Source: Chloroflexota bacterium (lineage in GTDB: Bacteria > Chloroflexota > Anaerolineae > Ardenticatenales > JAADHH01). Taken from it: 40,612 nucleotides of DNA. Below, in pieces: positions 1 through 9,958 of this stretch. Made by a program: the position numbers and the translations under genes. Under the pieces are notes generated by a model. That model searched no databases and was not told the DNA's origin. It saw nothing but the letters and a program-made list of their open reading frames with translations. The DNA is taken from positions 1 through 40,612 of the forward strand of contig JAADHH010000082.1 in NCBI GenBank assembly GCA_013151955.1, read 5' to 3'. The first letter of the stretch is position 1. Each line of letters opens with the position of its first letter.

Positions 1-48
1 TAACAAAGAAAGTGTGATGTAGGGATGCTGCGCCCTCTACAACGTACC

Positions 49-618
49 CTACGGCTTCAACCCCAACCAACGCGTGTAGAGATCGTTGTCGAAGCCCATG
101 CGACGCAAAACCCGCCCTACCGTCTCGTTGACAATGTCATCCACCGTCTGGGGCCGGCCGTAGAAGGCCGGCACGGGCGGAAAGAGCGTCGCCCCGGATC
201 CGGCCGCCAACGCCATCAAACGGATGTGTCCCGCGTGCAGCGGCGTCTCGCGAAAGACGAGGAGCAGCGGTCGCCCCTCTTTCAGCGTCACGTCGGCGGC
301 GCGGGTGAGCAGGTCGCCGGCATAGCTGTTGGCAATGGCCGAGAGGGTCTTCACGCTACAGGGAACGACGACCATGCCGGCTGTGGCCAGCGAGCCGCTG
401 GCGATGGCCGCCCCCACGTTCTGATAGCTGTAGACGGCATCGGCCAACGCTTCCACGTCGGAGAGTCGCCGGTCGGTCTCGCTGGCGATGGTGAGACGCG
501 CAGCCGGGCTGACGACCAGGTGCGTCTCCACGTCCGGGTCCTGGCGCAAGGTCTCCAGCAACCGAATGCCGTAGATGGCCCCGCTGGCTCCCGAAATCCC
601 CACCACCAGCCTCCTCAT
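49..618 (-). CDS. ubiX: UbiX-family flavin prenyltransferase
   Basis: This 189-residue protein begins with the UbiX flavoprotein signature (GISGASGAIYGIRLLE) and later carries the PCSVKTLSAIANSYAGDLL and RPLLLVFRETPLHAGH segments that form the FMN and prenyl-phosphate pocket. Its length is normal for UbiX. The family makes prenylated FMN, the cofactor of UbiD-type decarboxylases, and acts in the cytosol. The ATG at 618 overlaps the TGA of the upstream methyltransferase (ATGA), so the two are probably translationally coupled. With a ubiE/menG neighbour, a role in menaquinone synthesis (UbiX-like step of the futalosine route, or an equivalent) is likely. No UbiD partner is seen in the window. 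The ORF track fuses this frame to part of ubiE; that fusion is a frameshift artefact. Confidence 0.93.
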   Translation of the reverse strand: MRRLVVGISGASGAIYGIRLLETLRQDPDVETHLVVSPAARLTIASETDRRLSDVEALADAVYSYQNVGAAIASGSLATAGMVVVPCSVKTLSAIANSYAGDLLTRAADVTLKEGRPLLLVFRETPLHAGHIRLMALAAGSGATLFPPVPAFYGRPQTVDDIVNETVGRVLRRMGFDNDLYTRWLGLKP

Positions 619-1323
619 GGCTTGACCCCCGCGTGCAGCGTCACCGTGCCCAGGCCAAAGCGGCGGTAGCGCACCTCGCGCAGGCCCACATCGGCCAACA
701 GGCGGGCCAGCTCGTCCGGCGTCACGAAGCGGTCTACCGATTGCATAGTGGTATGCCTCCGGCCGGCCACTGATGAAGCCGCCGATGCGCGGCACCAGGT
801 GGTGAAAGTAGAAGCGGAAAAGCTCGCGGAAGAGGGGAAGGGTGGGGTTCGTAATCTCCAGACAGACCACGTGCCCCCCCGGCCGGGTGACGCGGGCCAT
901 TTCGGCCAGCGCGGTACGCAAATCGGCAACGTTGCGCAGCAGGAATCCGTTGACGACGGCGTCGAACGTGTTGTCGCCGAAGGGCAGCGCCAGGGCGTCC
1001 GCAGCGGCGCAGGCGGCGCGGTCGCCGTAGGGGGCCAGTTTGTTCCGGCCGGCGGCCAGCATTTCCCAGGTGAAGTCGACACCGATCGCGTCCACATTCG
1101 GGGCGGCGCCGGCCAGGAGGGGCAGGAAGTCCCCCGTGCCGGTGCCCACATCCAGGGCGCGTCCGCCGGGCGGCAGATGGGTCAGCGCCACTGCTTCGCG
1201 GCGCCAATCGCCGTCGCGCCCACCGGTCATCAGGCGGTTCATCAGGTCGTAGCGACCGGCGATGGCCCCGAACATCTTGCGCACATAACGCGCCTTGTCC
1301 TGCGGATCGTATTTGTTTTCCAT
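615..1323 (-). pseudogene. ubiE: UbiE/MenG quinone C-methyltransferase, frameshifted
   Basis: The frame from the ATG at 1323 encodes a class I SAM methyltransferase of the UbiE/MenG type. It has MFGAIAGRYDLMNRLM near the start, the SAM loop ALDVGTGTGDFL, and FLLRNVADLRTALAEMARV with RPGGHVVCLEI. After GRPEAYHYAI this frame runs into nonsense. The expected C-terminus (SVDRFVTPDELARLL to the end) continues in another frame and stops at 615. The 709-nt span is not a multiple of three, which fits one extra or two missing bases near 740-750. It may be a real mutation or an assembly error in an otherwise conserved gene. A purine-rich SD (AGAGAGGA) precedes the ATG. The enzyme would methylate demethylmenaquinone or a similar quinone. 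Confidence 0.85.
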
Positions 1324-1401
1324 GTCCTCTCTCTTTATCGGGTGTCCGGCATATTTTTGCGTCTGGCCATGTGGTGAGTCGACTATTTCAAGGACAACGG
1401 C

Positions 1402-1419
1402 AACCCGTTGAAACGGGTT
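1402..1419. repeat. perfect 18-bp palindrome upstream of ubiE
   Basis: AACCCGTT and AACGGGTT are perfect inverted arms separated by GA, about 80 bp upstream of the ubiE start. The site could be an operator or a small dispersed palindrome. The 1324-1583 gap also holds a GGCGGGC/GCTCGCC hairpin and, at 1501-1555, a degenerate copy of the ACGTGATGCGTAA-type repeat seen elsewhere in the window. No clear promoter is visible in this gap. Confidence 0.5.
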
Positions 1420-1583
1420 TCGCGACAACAGGCGGGCAGTTCATTGCTCGCCTCTCGCCTGGCCGCCGGAAGAAGGCTGACCCCGAAAGCAAGATTTCTC
1501 ACTGCGTTCGATGCGTATTACGTGTTACGCATTGCGTTTCACGCCTTACATGCACGCCGGCCCCATTCCGGTGACCGTGCGTG

Positions 1584-2324
1584 TCATGTCAGATGCAGCC
1601 ACGGGCACAACCTCTTTTCCAGTTGGTCGAGCACAGCGTAGAGTATGAAACCGAGCAGGGCCATGGCGACCACGCCGGCGTACATTTCGGGATAGGCCAG
1701 CCGTCCCCACGTCTCCACGATGATGTAGTAGCCCAGGCCGGAGGTGGTGGCGAACGATTCGGCAAAGAAGAGGACGGCCACGGCCGTTCCGGCACTCACG
1801 CGCAAGGCGGTCAGCACAGCGGGCAGGCACGCCGGCAAATAGACGAAACGGAACAGCGCACGCCGTCCCGCCCCCAACGAGCGTACCGAGTGGACCAGCT
1901 CCGGGCGGATGCCGCCGGCCGCGTCCCGCACCACCACCAGGATTTGGAAGAACAGGACGAAGGCGATGATGAAAATCTTGGAAAGATTCCCAATCCCCAG
2001 GAAAAGAAGGACGAGGGGGAGAAAGACGATCTTGGGAATGGGGTAGATCAGGTAGATCGCCGGAGAGAGCAGGCGGTCCAGGCGCGCGCTTTGACCGATG
2101 GCCAGCCCCAAGGGCCAGGCCGTAGCCACGGCCAGGAGAATGCTGGCAACCACCCGAAACCCGCTGACCAGGAAATGCCGTCCCAAATCGTGCGGCAGGG
2201 CGATGAAGAAGGCTTGCAGGACCTCCGTCGGTGGGGGCAAGATGGGCATGTTCAGCAACCAGGAAACCAACTGCCAGATGAGCAGGATCGCGGCACCGGC
2301 CGTCAGGGTGTCTCGCCCTTTCAC
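1584..2324 (-). CDS. ABC transporter permease, NMT1/SsuC/TauC type
   Basis: This hydrophobic protein has about six membrane segments and the binding-protein-dependent permease loop (EAA-like region around VHSVRSLGAGRRALFRFVYL), typical of permeases for nitrate, sulfonate, taurine or thiamine precursors. It would form the membrane channel for the ATPase and lipoprotein encoded just upstream. I chose the GTG at 2324 because it overlaps the ATPase stop as GTGA, giving 246 residues. The ATG at 2354 in the ORF track would give 256 residues with a longer overlap and is the alternative. The substrate cannot be read from the sequence. Confidence 0.88.
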   Translation of the reverse strand: MKGRDTLTAGAAILLIWQLVSWLLNMPILPPPTEVLQAFFIALPHDLGRHFLVSGFRVVASILLAVATAWPLGLAIGQSARLDRLLSPAIYLIYPIPKIVFLPLVLLFLGIGNLSKIFIIAFVLFFQILVVVRDAAGGIRPELVHSVRSLGAGRRALFRFVYLPACLPAVLTALRVSAGTAVAVLFFAESFATTSGLGYYIIVETWGRLAYPEMYAGVVAMALLGFILYAVLDQLEKRLCPWLHLT

Positions 2325-3088
2325 GGAGCCAGCCTTTCGCGCAGGCGGTCGCACACGGCGTGGAAGGGCGCGGACCCACGGTACGCCGGAGCGCCGGCCT
2401 GCGGGTTCTCGACGATTTGCGGCTCCTGTTCCGCGTCCTTGGGCAACACGAGGATGCGCCGGCCCAAGAAGGCCGCCTCCTCGATGCTATGGGTGACCAG
2501 GACTGTGGTCAACGCCGTTTCCTCTCGCAAAGCCAGAGTGAGGTCTTGCAATTCCTCGCGGGTGAGCGCATCTATCGAGGAGAATGGTTCGTCCATGAGC
2601 AGCAGGTCGGGGGTCATGGCCAGGGTGCGGGCGATTGCGGTGCGTTGGCGCTGTCCACCGGAGATTTGCACGGGATAGTGGTCGCGGACCCGGTCGATGC
2701 CCAGCCGTTTCAGCCAGAAGTCTACCTTTTCGGCGGGGGGTGAGACCTGCTGGCTGCGGGGGGCGTGACGGCCATCGGGGCCGTAGAACTGGCGCACGCG
2801 CAGGCCCAGGGCCGCGTTTTCGGCCACAGTGGCCCAGGGGAGCAGCCCGTAGTCTTGCAGGATCAGGCCGGTGCGCGGGCGAGGTCGCTGCAAGGGCTGC
2901 CCGTCTACGAGCACTTCGCCCTTCGTGGGGTGCAGCAAGCCGGCGAGCAGGTAGAGCAGCGTGGTTTTGCCACACCCCGAAGGGCCGATCACCGACCAAG
3001 CCTCGCCATGCGCCACGTGCCAGTGCAAGTTTTCGAAGATGGGCGTCTGGTCCGCGTAGGAGAATGTGAGACCCCGCACGATGATCAT
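2321..3088 (-). CDS. ABC transporter ATP-binding protein, SsuB/TauB-like
   Basis: This 255-residue nucleotide-binding subunit has a complete ATPase set: Walker A GPSGCGKTT near residue 37, Q-loop LILQDYGLLPW, signature ISGGQRQR, Walker B LLLMDEPF, D-loop SSIDA and H-loop VTHSIEEA. The pattern is that of SsuB/TauB/NrtD-type importers. It lies between the substrate-binding lipoprotein (2-nt gap) and the permease (GTGA overlap), so the three genes form one operon. It powers import at the cytoplasmic face of the membrane. Confidence 0.93.
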   Translation of the reverse strand: MIIVRGLTFSYADQTPIFENLHWHVAHGEAWSVIGPSGCGKTTLLYLLAGLLHPTKGEVLVDGQPLQRPRPRTGLILQDYGLLPWATVAENAALGLRVRQFYGPDGRHAPRSQQVSPPAEKVDFWLKRLGIDRVRDHYPVQISGGQRQRTAIARTLAMTPDLLLMDEPFSSIDALTREELQDLTLALREETALTTVLVTHSIEEAAFLGRRILVLPKDAEQEPQIVENPQAGAPAYRGSAPFHAVCDRLRERLAP

Positions 3089-3090
3089 GG

Positions 3091-4053
3091 TCAGGGGAGG
3101 AAGGTGGCGTCTACAGCATCTTTGTAAGAGACCGGTTTGTCAATCAGCTTCTTGCTGAGCAGCCAATCCACCACGTCTTGCCATTGCGCTTCCGTCGGCA
3201 CGCCGGCTTCCGGGAAGGGGGGCATGACGTACGTGCCCTGGATGGATTTCGGGACGCGGCCCTTTTCGATCAGCAAGTCCTGGTACTTTTCCGGATGTTC
3301 GTTGATCGCTGTGGCGGCCTTCTCCCAGGCTTTGAGGAATTTCTTGACCGTGTTCGGTTTGGTCTGCAACGTGTCCACGCTGAAGGCGAGCACGCTTTGC
3401 GCGAATTTCGTGTGGGTGCTGTCGTCCACGAGGACGGTTGCGCCGGCGGCGACGGCTCCGGAGGCCAGCGGGTCCGGCAAGGTGGCGGCCTTGATTTGCC
3501 CCTTCATCAGCAACTCAAAGCGGACCGGTATCTGGCTCACTTCCTGGACCGCGATGTCGTCTGGGGAGAGTCCCTCGGCTTCCAGCAACCGGTCTGTGAG
3601 GTATTCGATGATCGTGTTTTGGGAGATGCCGATCTTCACACCTTTGAGGTCGGTTACCGATTTGATGTTGGAATTCGGAGCGGCCAGGATACGAAATTGG
3701 GGCGAATCGGGATATGCCTTGCGGGCTGTGCGCACGATCTTGATGGTGGGCTTGTCCTTGTCGAAAAGGCCAATGGAAATCAGGTCGGTCAGCTCGCCGT
3801 CGATCTGGCCGGTTTGCATGAGCGTGTCCCGTTCCTGGGCACTTTTGACCGGCACGAACTGGACGGTGATGCCTTCTTCCTGAAAATAGCCTTCCTGCTG
3901 CGCTACGTGGAAGGGAAGGATGTCCATGATGGGCAGCAGGCCCATCTTCAAGTTGGTATCTTCCGGTTTGGTTGTGGGCGAAGTACACGCCGTGGCAAGG
4001 GCCGCAAGCAGGATCAAGATGATTCCGGTCACCAATAGATAGGGACGTCGCAT
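3091..4053 (-). CDS. ABC transporter substrate-binding lipoprotein, NMT1/THI5-like
   Basis: The 320-residue product starts with a lipoprotein signal peptide (hydrophobic stretch then lipobox LATAC). An NMT1/SsuA-type periplasmic-binding fold follows: FHVAQQEGYFQEEGI near the start, DLKGVKIGISQNT in the middle, and LPDPLASGAVAAGA later. It should be anchored outside the cytoplasmic membrane and deliver ligand to the permease. The gene is first in the operon, with a strong SD (GGAGGT) before the ATG. This family binds thiamine precursors, sulfonates, nitrate and other small molecules. No TPP riboswitch is visible upstream, so thiamine should not be assumed. Confidence 0.9.
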   Translation of the reverse strand: MRRPYLLVTGIILILLAALATACTSPTTKPEDTNLKMGLLPIMDILPFHVAQQEGYFQEEGITVQFVPVKSAQERDTLMQTGQIDGELTDLISIGLFDKDKPTIKIVRTARKAYPDSPQFRILAAPNSNIKSVTDLKGVKIGISQNTIIEYLTDRLLEAEGLSPDDIAVQEVSQIPVRFELLMKGQIKAATLPDPLASGAVAAGATVLVDDSTHTKFAQSVLAFSVDTLQTKPNTVKKFLKAWEKAATAINEHPEKYQDLLIEKGRVPKSIQGTYVMPPFPEAGVPTEAQWQDVVDWLLSKKLIDKPVSYKDAVDATFLP

Positions 4054-4129
4054 GAGTTTTACCTCCGCTTCTTAGAACAGCTTGTCATCGAAATAAAGTT
4101 GGCCAAATATTAAATGCAAAGAGAGGAGG

Positions 4130-4158
4130 AGTATACCAGAGAAAGCTATACCTGTCAA
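4130..4158 (-). promoter_or_regulatory. sigma70-type promoter of the ABC importer operon
   Basis: On the minus strand TTGACA (4158-4153) and TATACT (4135-4130) are separated by exactly 17 nt. TGG just before the -10 gives an extended -10. The predicted start is about 70 nt upstream of the lipoprotein gene. This is one of the best promoter matches in the window. Confidence 0.8.
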
Positions 4159-4183
4159 AGTTTTTGGAAATGCGCGTGTCCAT

Positions 4184-5080
4184 CTACATGAGCCATTGGA
4201 GCAGGAAGGTCAGCGTGATCATGCTGGCCAGGGTAGAAACGAACACGGTTCCGGTGACGAATGTGGGCTGTACGTCAAACTCCGTCGCCAGGATCGTCGT
4301 CATCACGGCGGTGGGCATACTGGCCTGGACGGTGGACACCTTTGCCGACAGTCCCTGAAAGCCCAGCAGGCGGACCAAGATAATCACCAGCGCCATCGCC
4401 CCGACCAGGCGCAAAGCTGTCGCTGCGGCAACGGGCTTCCACTGGCTGGCCACGGATGCGCGGCCCAACTGCATGCCCAAGACAAGCAACATCACCGGAA
4501 CGGCTGCCTGCCCCAGCAGGTTTGTGGCTCTGGCGACAGGTTCGGGCGCTTGCAGGCCGGCCACGTTCATGAACAGGCCGGCCAACACAGCGTAACCGAT
4601 GGGCACCTGAAACACCTTGCGCAGCGCGGCGCGCGAATCGGCATGGCCCCGGGCGGCAATGTATACCCCCAACGTGTTGGTCAGCAAGGAGTTGGCGGCG
4701 AAGAAAATGATGGCCAGGGCTAACCCGGGCTCGCCAAAGGCAAACAGGTTCAGGGGCAGGCCGTAGTTTCCCGAATTGACAAACAGAATGGTGAGCAGGA
4801 AGGCGCTTTTTTCCGTCCCCTGCAAGCCCATGATTCGCGCAACCCACGAAGCAATCGGCCACAACAGGAAAACCATCAAGGCGGCAATGCCGGCGATGTG
4901 CAAAAGCGCCTGACCTTGCAGGTGACTGCTGGAAAGGGATGAAAAGGCCAGACAGGGACTGAGAAGATAGAAAGTCACCCTGGAAAGGGTGCGTACATCG
5001 AGGGCCAGCAAACGGTCCAGCAGATAGCCGAGACCGGCCATGATGAAGACAGGCAGGATGATGTTGACAAAAACGGTCAA
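4184..5080 (-). CDS. AEC family transporter (auxin efflux carrier-like)
   Basis: This 298-residue protein is almost entirely hydrophobic. It has the N-terminal pattern of the membrane transport protein family (IILPVFIMAGLGYLLDR), the PCLAFSSL segment, the FVNSGNYGLPL motif in the middle, and SKVSTVQASMPTAVMTT near the C-terminal half. About ten membrane segments can be read. AEC members export small organic acids or related solutes; the substrate here is unknown. The start is a TTG at 5080, only 5 nt after the HEAT-protein stop, with just a weak GAG-type SD, so coupled translation is likely. The next in-frame ATG (about 5042) would remove part of the first membrane segment. Confidence 0.86.
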   Translation of the reverse strand: MTVFVNIILPVFIMAGLGYLLDRLLALDVRTLSRVTFYLLSPCLAFSSLSSSHLQGQALLHIAGIAALMVFLLWPIASWVARIMGLQGTEKSAFLLTILFVNSGNYGLPLNLFAFGEPGLALAIIFFAANSLLTNTLGVYIAARGHADSRAALRKVFQVPIGYAVLAGLFMNVAGLQAPEPVARATNLLGQAAVPVMLLVLGMQLGRASVASQWKPVAAATALRLVGAMALVIILVRLLGFQGLSAKVSTVQASMPTAVMTTILATEFDVQPTFVTGTVFVSTLASMITLTFLLQWLM

Positions 5081-5085
5081 TAGAA

Positions 5086-6024
5086 TTACTCAAAAGAGAG
5101 TAGCAGCGATGGCCATTCACCGCTACTCAGGTCTAGCTCGGCCAGGGCCTCCTCGACTACCTCGCGCAACCCTTCATCACCCTCTCTGTGGCACCGCTCC
5201 AAGGCTTTGCGCGCATCTGTTCCCCCGATTTGTCCCAGGGACCACACAGCCATCTCTCGAATTTCGCGGTCCGGGTCATTTAGGAGGCGGATAAGTGGTT
5301 GCACAGCGAGCGGACTTTCCAGTTCACCGGCGGCACGTATAGCCTCGAAGCGTATCTCTTCGCTTTCGTTTTCCAGTTCCAGAACGACCGTTCCCTGCCA
5401 ATAGGGGTCGGCGTTCCGTCCCATGGCAAAAACTGCGCTGGCTTGCATCATTTCATCTGCGTCGTGATAGGCACGTGAGATCACGTCACGTGTCCGTGGA
5501 TCACTGGAAAACGCTACCGCTTCTACTGCTCGCCGGCGCACTTCCAGCGCCTCTCCTTTGTCCGCGATGATGGAAAACAGGGTGTCCACGATGACGGCAA
5601 GGATCTGTGAATCCAGCTCTTCTATTTCCCCCAAGTAAACATAGCTACCCAGCGATGAGGCTGCGCGCGCGCGGACGATGGGGAAGGCGTCGTTTGTAGC
5701 CATTTCCAATAACACGGGAATGAGGTCCAGATTCTCGTCTTCCCACAGGCCGTCAACGGCCTTGCTGCGAACCTCCGGCACGGGATCGGTCAAAGCCTGC
5801 CGAAACAGGGCGCTGAAGTCAGAGGCAAAATCATCCTCCGCCAATTCTACCAGCCGTGTGATCGTATGCACGCGCCGCTCCTCGTCCAGGCTAAGCCACG
5901 ATTCAGACCACGACTTCATCTGCCCAGAAGACAACCCGGACAAACGGTAAAGGAGCAGAGAACTGGCGTACCTATCACCACGCGCTATGGCCTCCAAGGT
6001 TTCGCTCAAGACATCCTCATTCAT
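5086..6024 (-). CDS. HEAT-repeat protein
   Basis: The 312-residue product is built of helical repeats of about 30 residues. Examples are DPVPEVRSKAVDGLWEDE, DAFPIVRARAASSLGSYV, EIRFEAIRAAGELES and DREIREMAVWSLGQIGG, which match PBS-lyase/HEAT-like units. No catalytic motif, signal peptide or membrane segment is seen, so it is probably a cytosolic scaffold or protein-binding adaptor. The ATG at 6024 follows a GGGGGT tract; the GTG one codon earlier is a possible start. It is the first gene of a short operon with the AEC carrier. The partner protein is unknown. Confidence 0.85.
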   Translation of the reverse strand: MNEDVLSETLEAIARGDRYASSLLLYRLSGLSSGQMKSWSESWLSLDEERRVHTITRLVELAEDDFASDFSALFRQALTDPVPEVRSKAVDGLWEDENLDLIPVLLEMATNDAFPIVRARAASSLGSYVYLGEIEELDSQILAVIVDTLFSIIADKGEALEVRRRAVEAVAFSSDPRTRDVISRAYHDADEMMQASAVFAMGRNADPYWQGTVVLELENESEEIRFEAIRAAGELESPLAVQPLIRLLNDPDREIREMAVWSLGQIGGTDARKALERCHREGDEGLREVVEEALAELDLSSGEWPSLLLSFE

Positions 6025-6054
6025 CACAGACCCCCTGCGCTCTGCTTTGAAAAC

Positions 6055-6150
6055 AACGTGTCAGGTAAAACGTAAAACGTGATGCGTGATGCGTAAGACG
6101 CAATACGTTTCACGTCTTCACGTCCCGCGATTTTCGTCGTTGGCGGCGCG
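6055..6150. repeat. family A composite repeat, copy 2
   Basis: The segment reads GTGTCAGGTAAAACG, then iterated GTGATGCGT words, GTAAGACGCAATACG, TTTCACGTC and a GGCGGCGCGC tail. It matches the copy at 17844-17990 almost word for word and the copy at 25471-25581 in reverse. It lies in the predicted 5' leader of the HEAT gene. The GTGATGCGT and ACGCAATACG words can pair as an imperfect hairpin. Confidence 0.7.
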
Positions 6151-6195
6151 CAGTCCTTTGGTTATGGCCCGGCCACACGACGAAACCACACCGTA

Positions 6196-6224
6196 ATTGT
6201 ATCACATCGAGGGCAATTTGAAAA
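6196..6224 (-). promoter_or_regulatory. probable promoter of the HEAT-AEC operon
   Basis: On the minus strand TTTTCA and TACAAT are spaced 17 nt apart, with TGA before the -10 (extended -10). The predicted transcript would carry a leader of about 165 nt that includes the family A repeat. Confidence 0.5.
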
Positions 6225-6347
6225 GAAGGTCGTCTCTCATCTGATTCTCACAATTCTCTCAGGATGCTCTAATGTTCGTGCAGTATTATATATTCAGTAA
6301 GAACAAAAAGAGACCTCCTCTCTTTCTCCTCCTTACTGTTGTACATG

Positions 6348-6392
6348 AGACCACGATGGGTAGGGGCCACCCGTCGTGGTCTTTCTTTTTTT
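6348..6392 (+). terminator. strong rho-independent terminator without an upstream gene
   Basis: AGACCACGA (6348-6356) pairs perfectly with TCGTGGTCT (6374-6382). Inside it, GGGT pairs with ACCC and one U-G wobble, around a 7-nt loop, and TTTCTTTTTTT follows. The polarity is plus. No plus-strand gene lies between 6025 and this point, so it either ends a small RNA or acts as a leader attenuator or insulator before the rmd promoter. The preceding 40 nt are rich in CTCCT words (complementary to Shine-Dalgarno sequences). The rest of the 451-nt gap at 6025-6475 holds the family A repeat and two promoters. Confidence 0.8.
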
Positions 6393-6404
6393 GTTCCTCT
6401 CTGC

Positions 6405-6433
6405 TTGCCGCTATAACCAAAGTACAGTATAAT
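6405..6433 (+). promoter_or_regulatory. sigma70-type promoter of the rmd-gmd block
   Basis: TTGCCG (6405-6410) and a perfect TATAAT (6428-6433) are separated by 17 nt. The predicted start near 6440 gives a leader of about 35 nt containing the GAGGAGAT ribosome binding site of rmd. Confidence 0.75.
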
Positions 6434-6475
6434 AGGTCATCATGAAAATCCAACCGTCGAGGAGATAGAAGCACA

Positions 6476-8463
<1,988 letters not shown>

Positions 8464-8497
8464 CGCAACAAACAACAGAACGTAATGAGGGAGAACA

Positions 8498-9922
8498 ATG
8501 ACCGATATTCACTTCGGAACCGATGGCTGGCGTGGGGTTATCGCCGAGGATTACACATTCGATAACGTGCGTCGCTGCGCGCAAGGTTTCGCCCAATTCC
8601 TGCGGGACACCGCCCAGAGTGAGCGCGGGCTGGTTGTGGGCTACGACTACCGCTTCGACTCTGAGCACTTTGCCGCCGCTGCCGCCGAAGTGCTGGCCGG
8701 CAATGGCATCCCCGTCCATCTTTGTGCGCGGGCCATGCCCACGCCGGTCATATCCTACGCCATCCTCGACCGCAAGACCGCCGGCGCGGTCAACATTACG
8801 GCCAGCCACAATCCGCCCACCGACAACGGCTTCAAAGTGCGGGCCGACTATGGCGGCGCGGTAGCTCCCGAAGACCTGAAGCAAATCGAATCGCGCATCC
8901 CGCGTGACCTCTCCGGCGTGCGGCGCATGTCCCAGGAGGAAGCCAAACGACGCGGCCTGCTGACCCTGTTCGACCCCACCGAGGCCTTCCTGGCACAAGT
9001 CGCCCGCATGATAGACGTGGAACCGGTCCGGCAAGCCGGCCTGAAAGTGGTGATGGACGCGATGTGGGGAGTCGGAACCGGCTGGTTCCCCGGCATTCTG
9101 GCAGACGGCAAAACCGAAGTCGTCGAGATTCACAACGTCCGCAACCCCATCTTCCCGGAAATGGCCCGCCCCGAGCCGATCCCCCCCAACATCGACCCGC
9201 TGCTTCGCGCAGTCGTGGCCGAAGGGGCCGACATCGGCATCGCCACCGACGGAGACGCCGATCGCATGGGGGCCGCAACCGAGCAGGGAGAATTCCTGAA
9301 CCAATTGCAAGTGTACGCCCTCATCGCCCTTTACCTGCTGGAGGTGCGTGGCTGGCGCGGGCCCATCGTCAAGACCGTCTCCACCACATCCATGCTGGAA
9401 CGCCTGGGCGAACGCTATAATGTTCCCGTTTACGAGACCAGCGTGGGGTTCAAATACGTTGCCCCCAAGATGCTGGAGACCGACGCCATGGTCGGTGGCG
9501 AAGAGAGTGGTGGCTATGCTTTTCGCGGCCACATTCCGGAGCGCGACGGCATCGTCGCCAACCTCTTCCTGCTCGATATGGTGGTGCGCATGGAGAAGAA
9601 GCCGTCGGAACTGCTGGACTATCTCTTCTCCATCGTCGGGCCGCACTTCTATCACCGCCGGGACACCGGATTCCCGGCCGATCAGCGACAGCAAATCCTG
9701 CAACGACTGGAAAACAGCAAACCCGACCGGCTGGCCGGCCTGGCCGTGCGAAACATCGTGCGCACCGATGGGTTCAAGTATATGCTGGAAGATGGCGGTT
9801 GGCTGCTGATCCGCTTCTCCGGCACCGAGCCAATCATGCGCATCTACACGGAAACAACGCGCGAAGACAAAGTGGACCCCATCCTCGATGCCGGCATGGA
9901 GCTGGCCGGGTTGGGGCAGTAG
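8498..9922 (+). CDS. phosphoglucomutase/phosphomannomutase family protein
   Basis: All four alpha-D-phosphohexomutase regions are present: FGTDGWRGVIAED at the start, the phosphoserine loop TASHNPPTDNGFK near residue 105, the metal loop ATDGDADRMGA near residue 250, the sugar loop GGEESGGYAF near residue 330, and the phosphate-binding RFSGTEPIMRIY near the end. At 474 residues it is normal for the family. Beside gmd and rmd a phosphomannomutase role (mannose-6-P to mannose-1-P) is plausible. Substrate choice between glucose and mannose cannot be decided from these motifs. GGGAG precedes the ATG. No mannose-1-phosphate guanylyltransferase is in the window. Confidence 0.9.
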   Translation: MTDIHFGTDGWRGVIAEDYTFDNVRRCAQGFAQFLRDTAQSERGLVVGYDYRFDSEHFAAAAAEVLAGNGIPVHLCARAMPTPVISYAILDRKTAGAVNITASHNPPTDNGFKVRADYGGAVAPEDLKQIESRIPRDLSGVRRMSQEEAKRRGLLTLFDPTEAFLAQVARMIDVEPVRQAGLKVVMDAMWGVGTGWFPGILADGKTEVVEIHNVRNPIFPEMARPEPIPPNIDPLLRAVVAEGADIGIATDGDADRMGAATEQGEFLNQLQVYALIALYLLEVRGWRGPIVKTVSTTSMLERLGERYNVPVYETSVGFKYVAPKMLETDAMVGGEESGGYAFRGHIPERDGIVANLFLLDMVVRMEKKPSELLDYLFSIVGPHFYHRRDTGFPADQRQQILQRLENSKPDRLAGLAVRNIVRTDGFKYMLEDGGWLLIRFSGTEPIMRIYTETTREDKVDPILDAGMELAGLGQ

Positions 9923-9958
9923 GCAGCGACAGAGTAGATTGCGTAGTGACCATAGATC

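Noticed and set aside
49-1428. 459-residue ORF as a UbiE-UbiX fusion protein
   Set aside because: The middle part after YHYAI is nonsense for both families, and the real UbiE C-terminus lies in another frame. It is a frameshift artefact, not a fusion.
1581-2678. 365-residue plus-strand ORF over the ABC permease and ATPase genes
   Set aside because: The minus strand carries clear Walker and permease motifs; the plus ORF is a shadow.
4054-4183. TPP riboswitch upstream of the NMT1-like binding protein
   Set aside because: The conserved CUGAGA and ACCUGAUC-type elements are not seen; only a promoter and SD are present.
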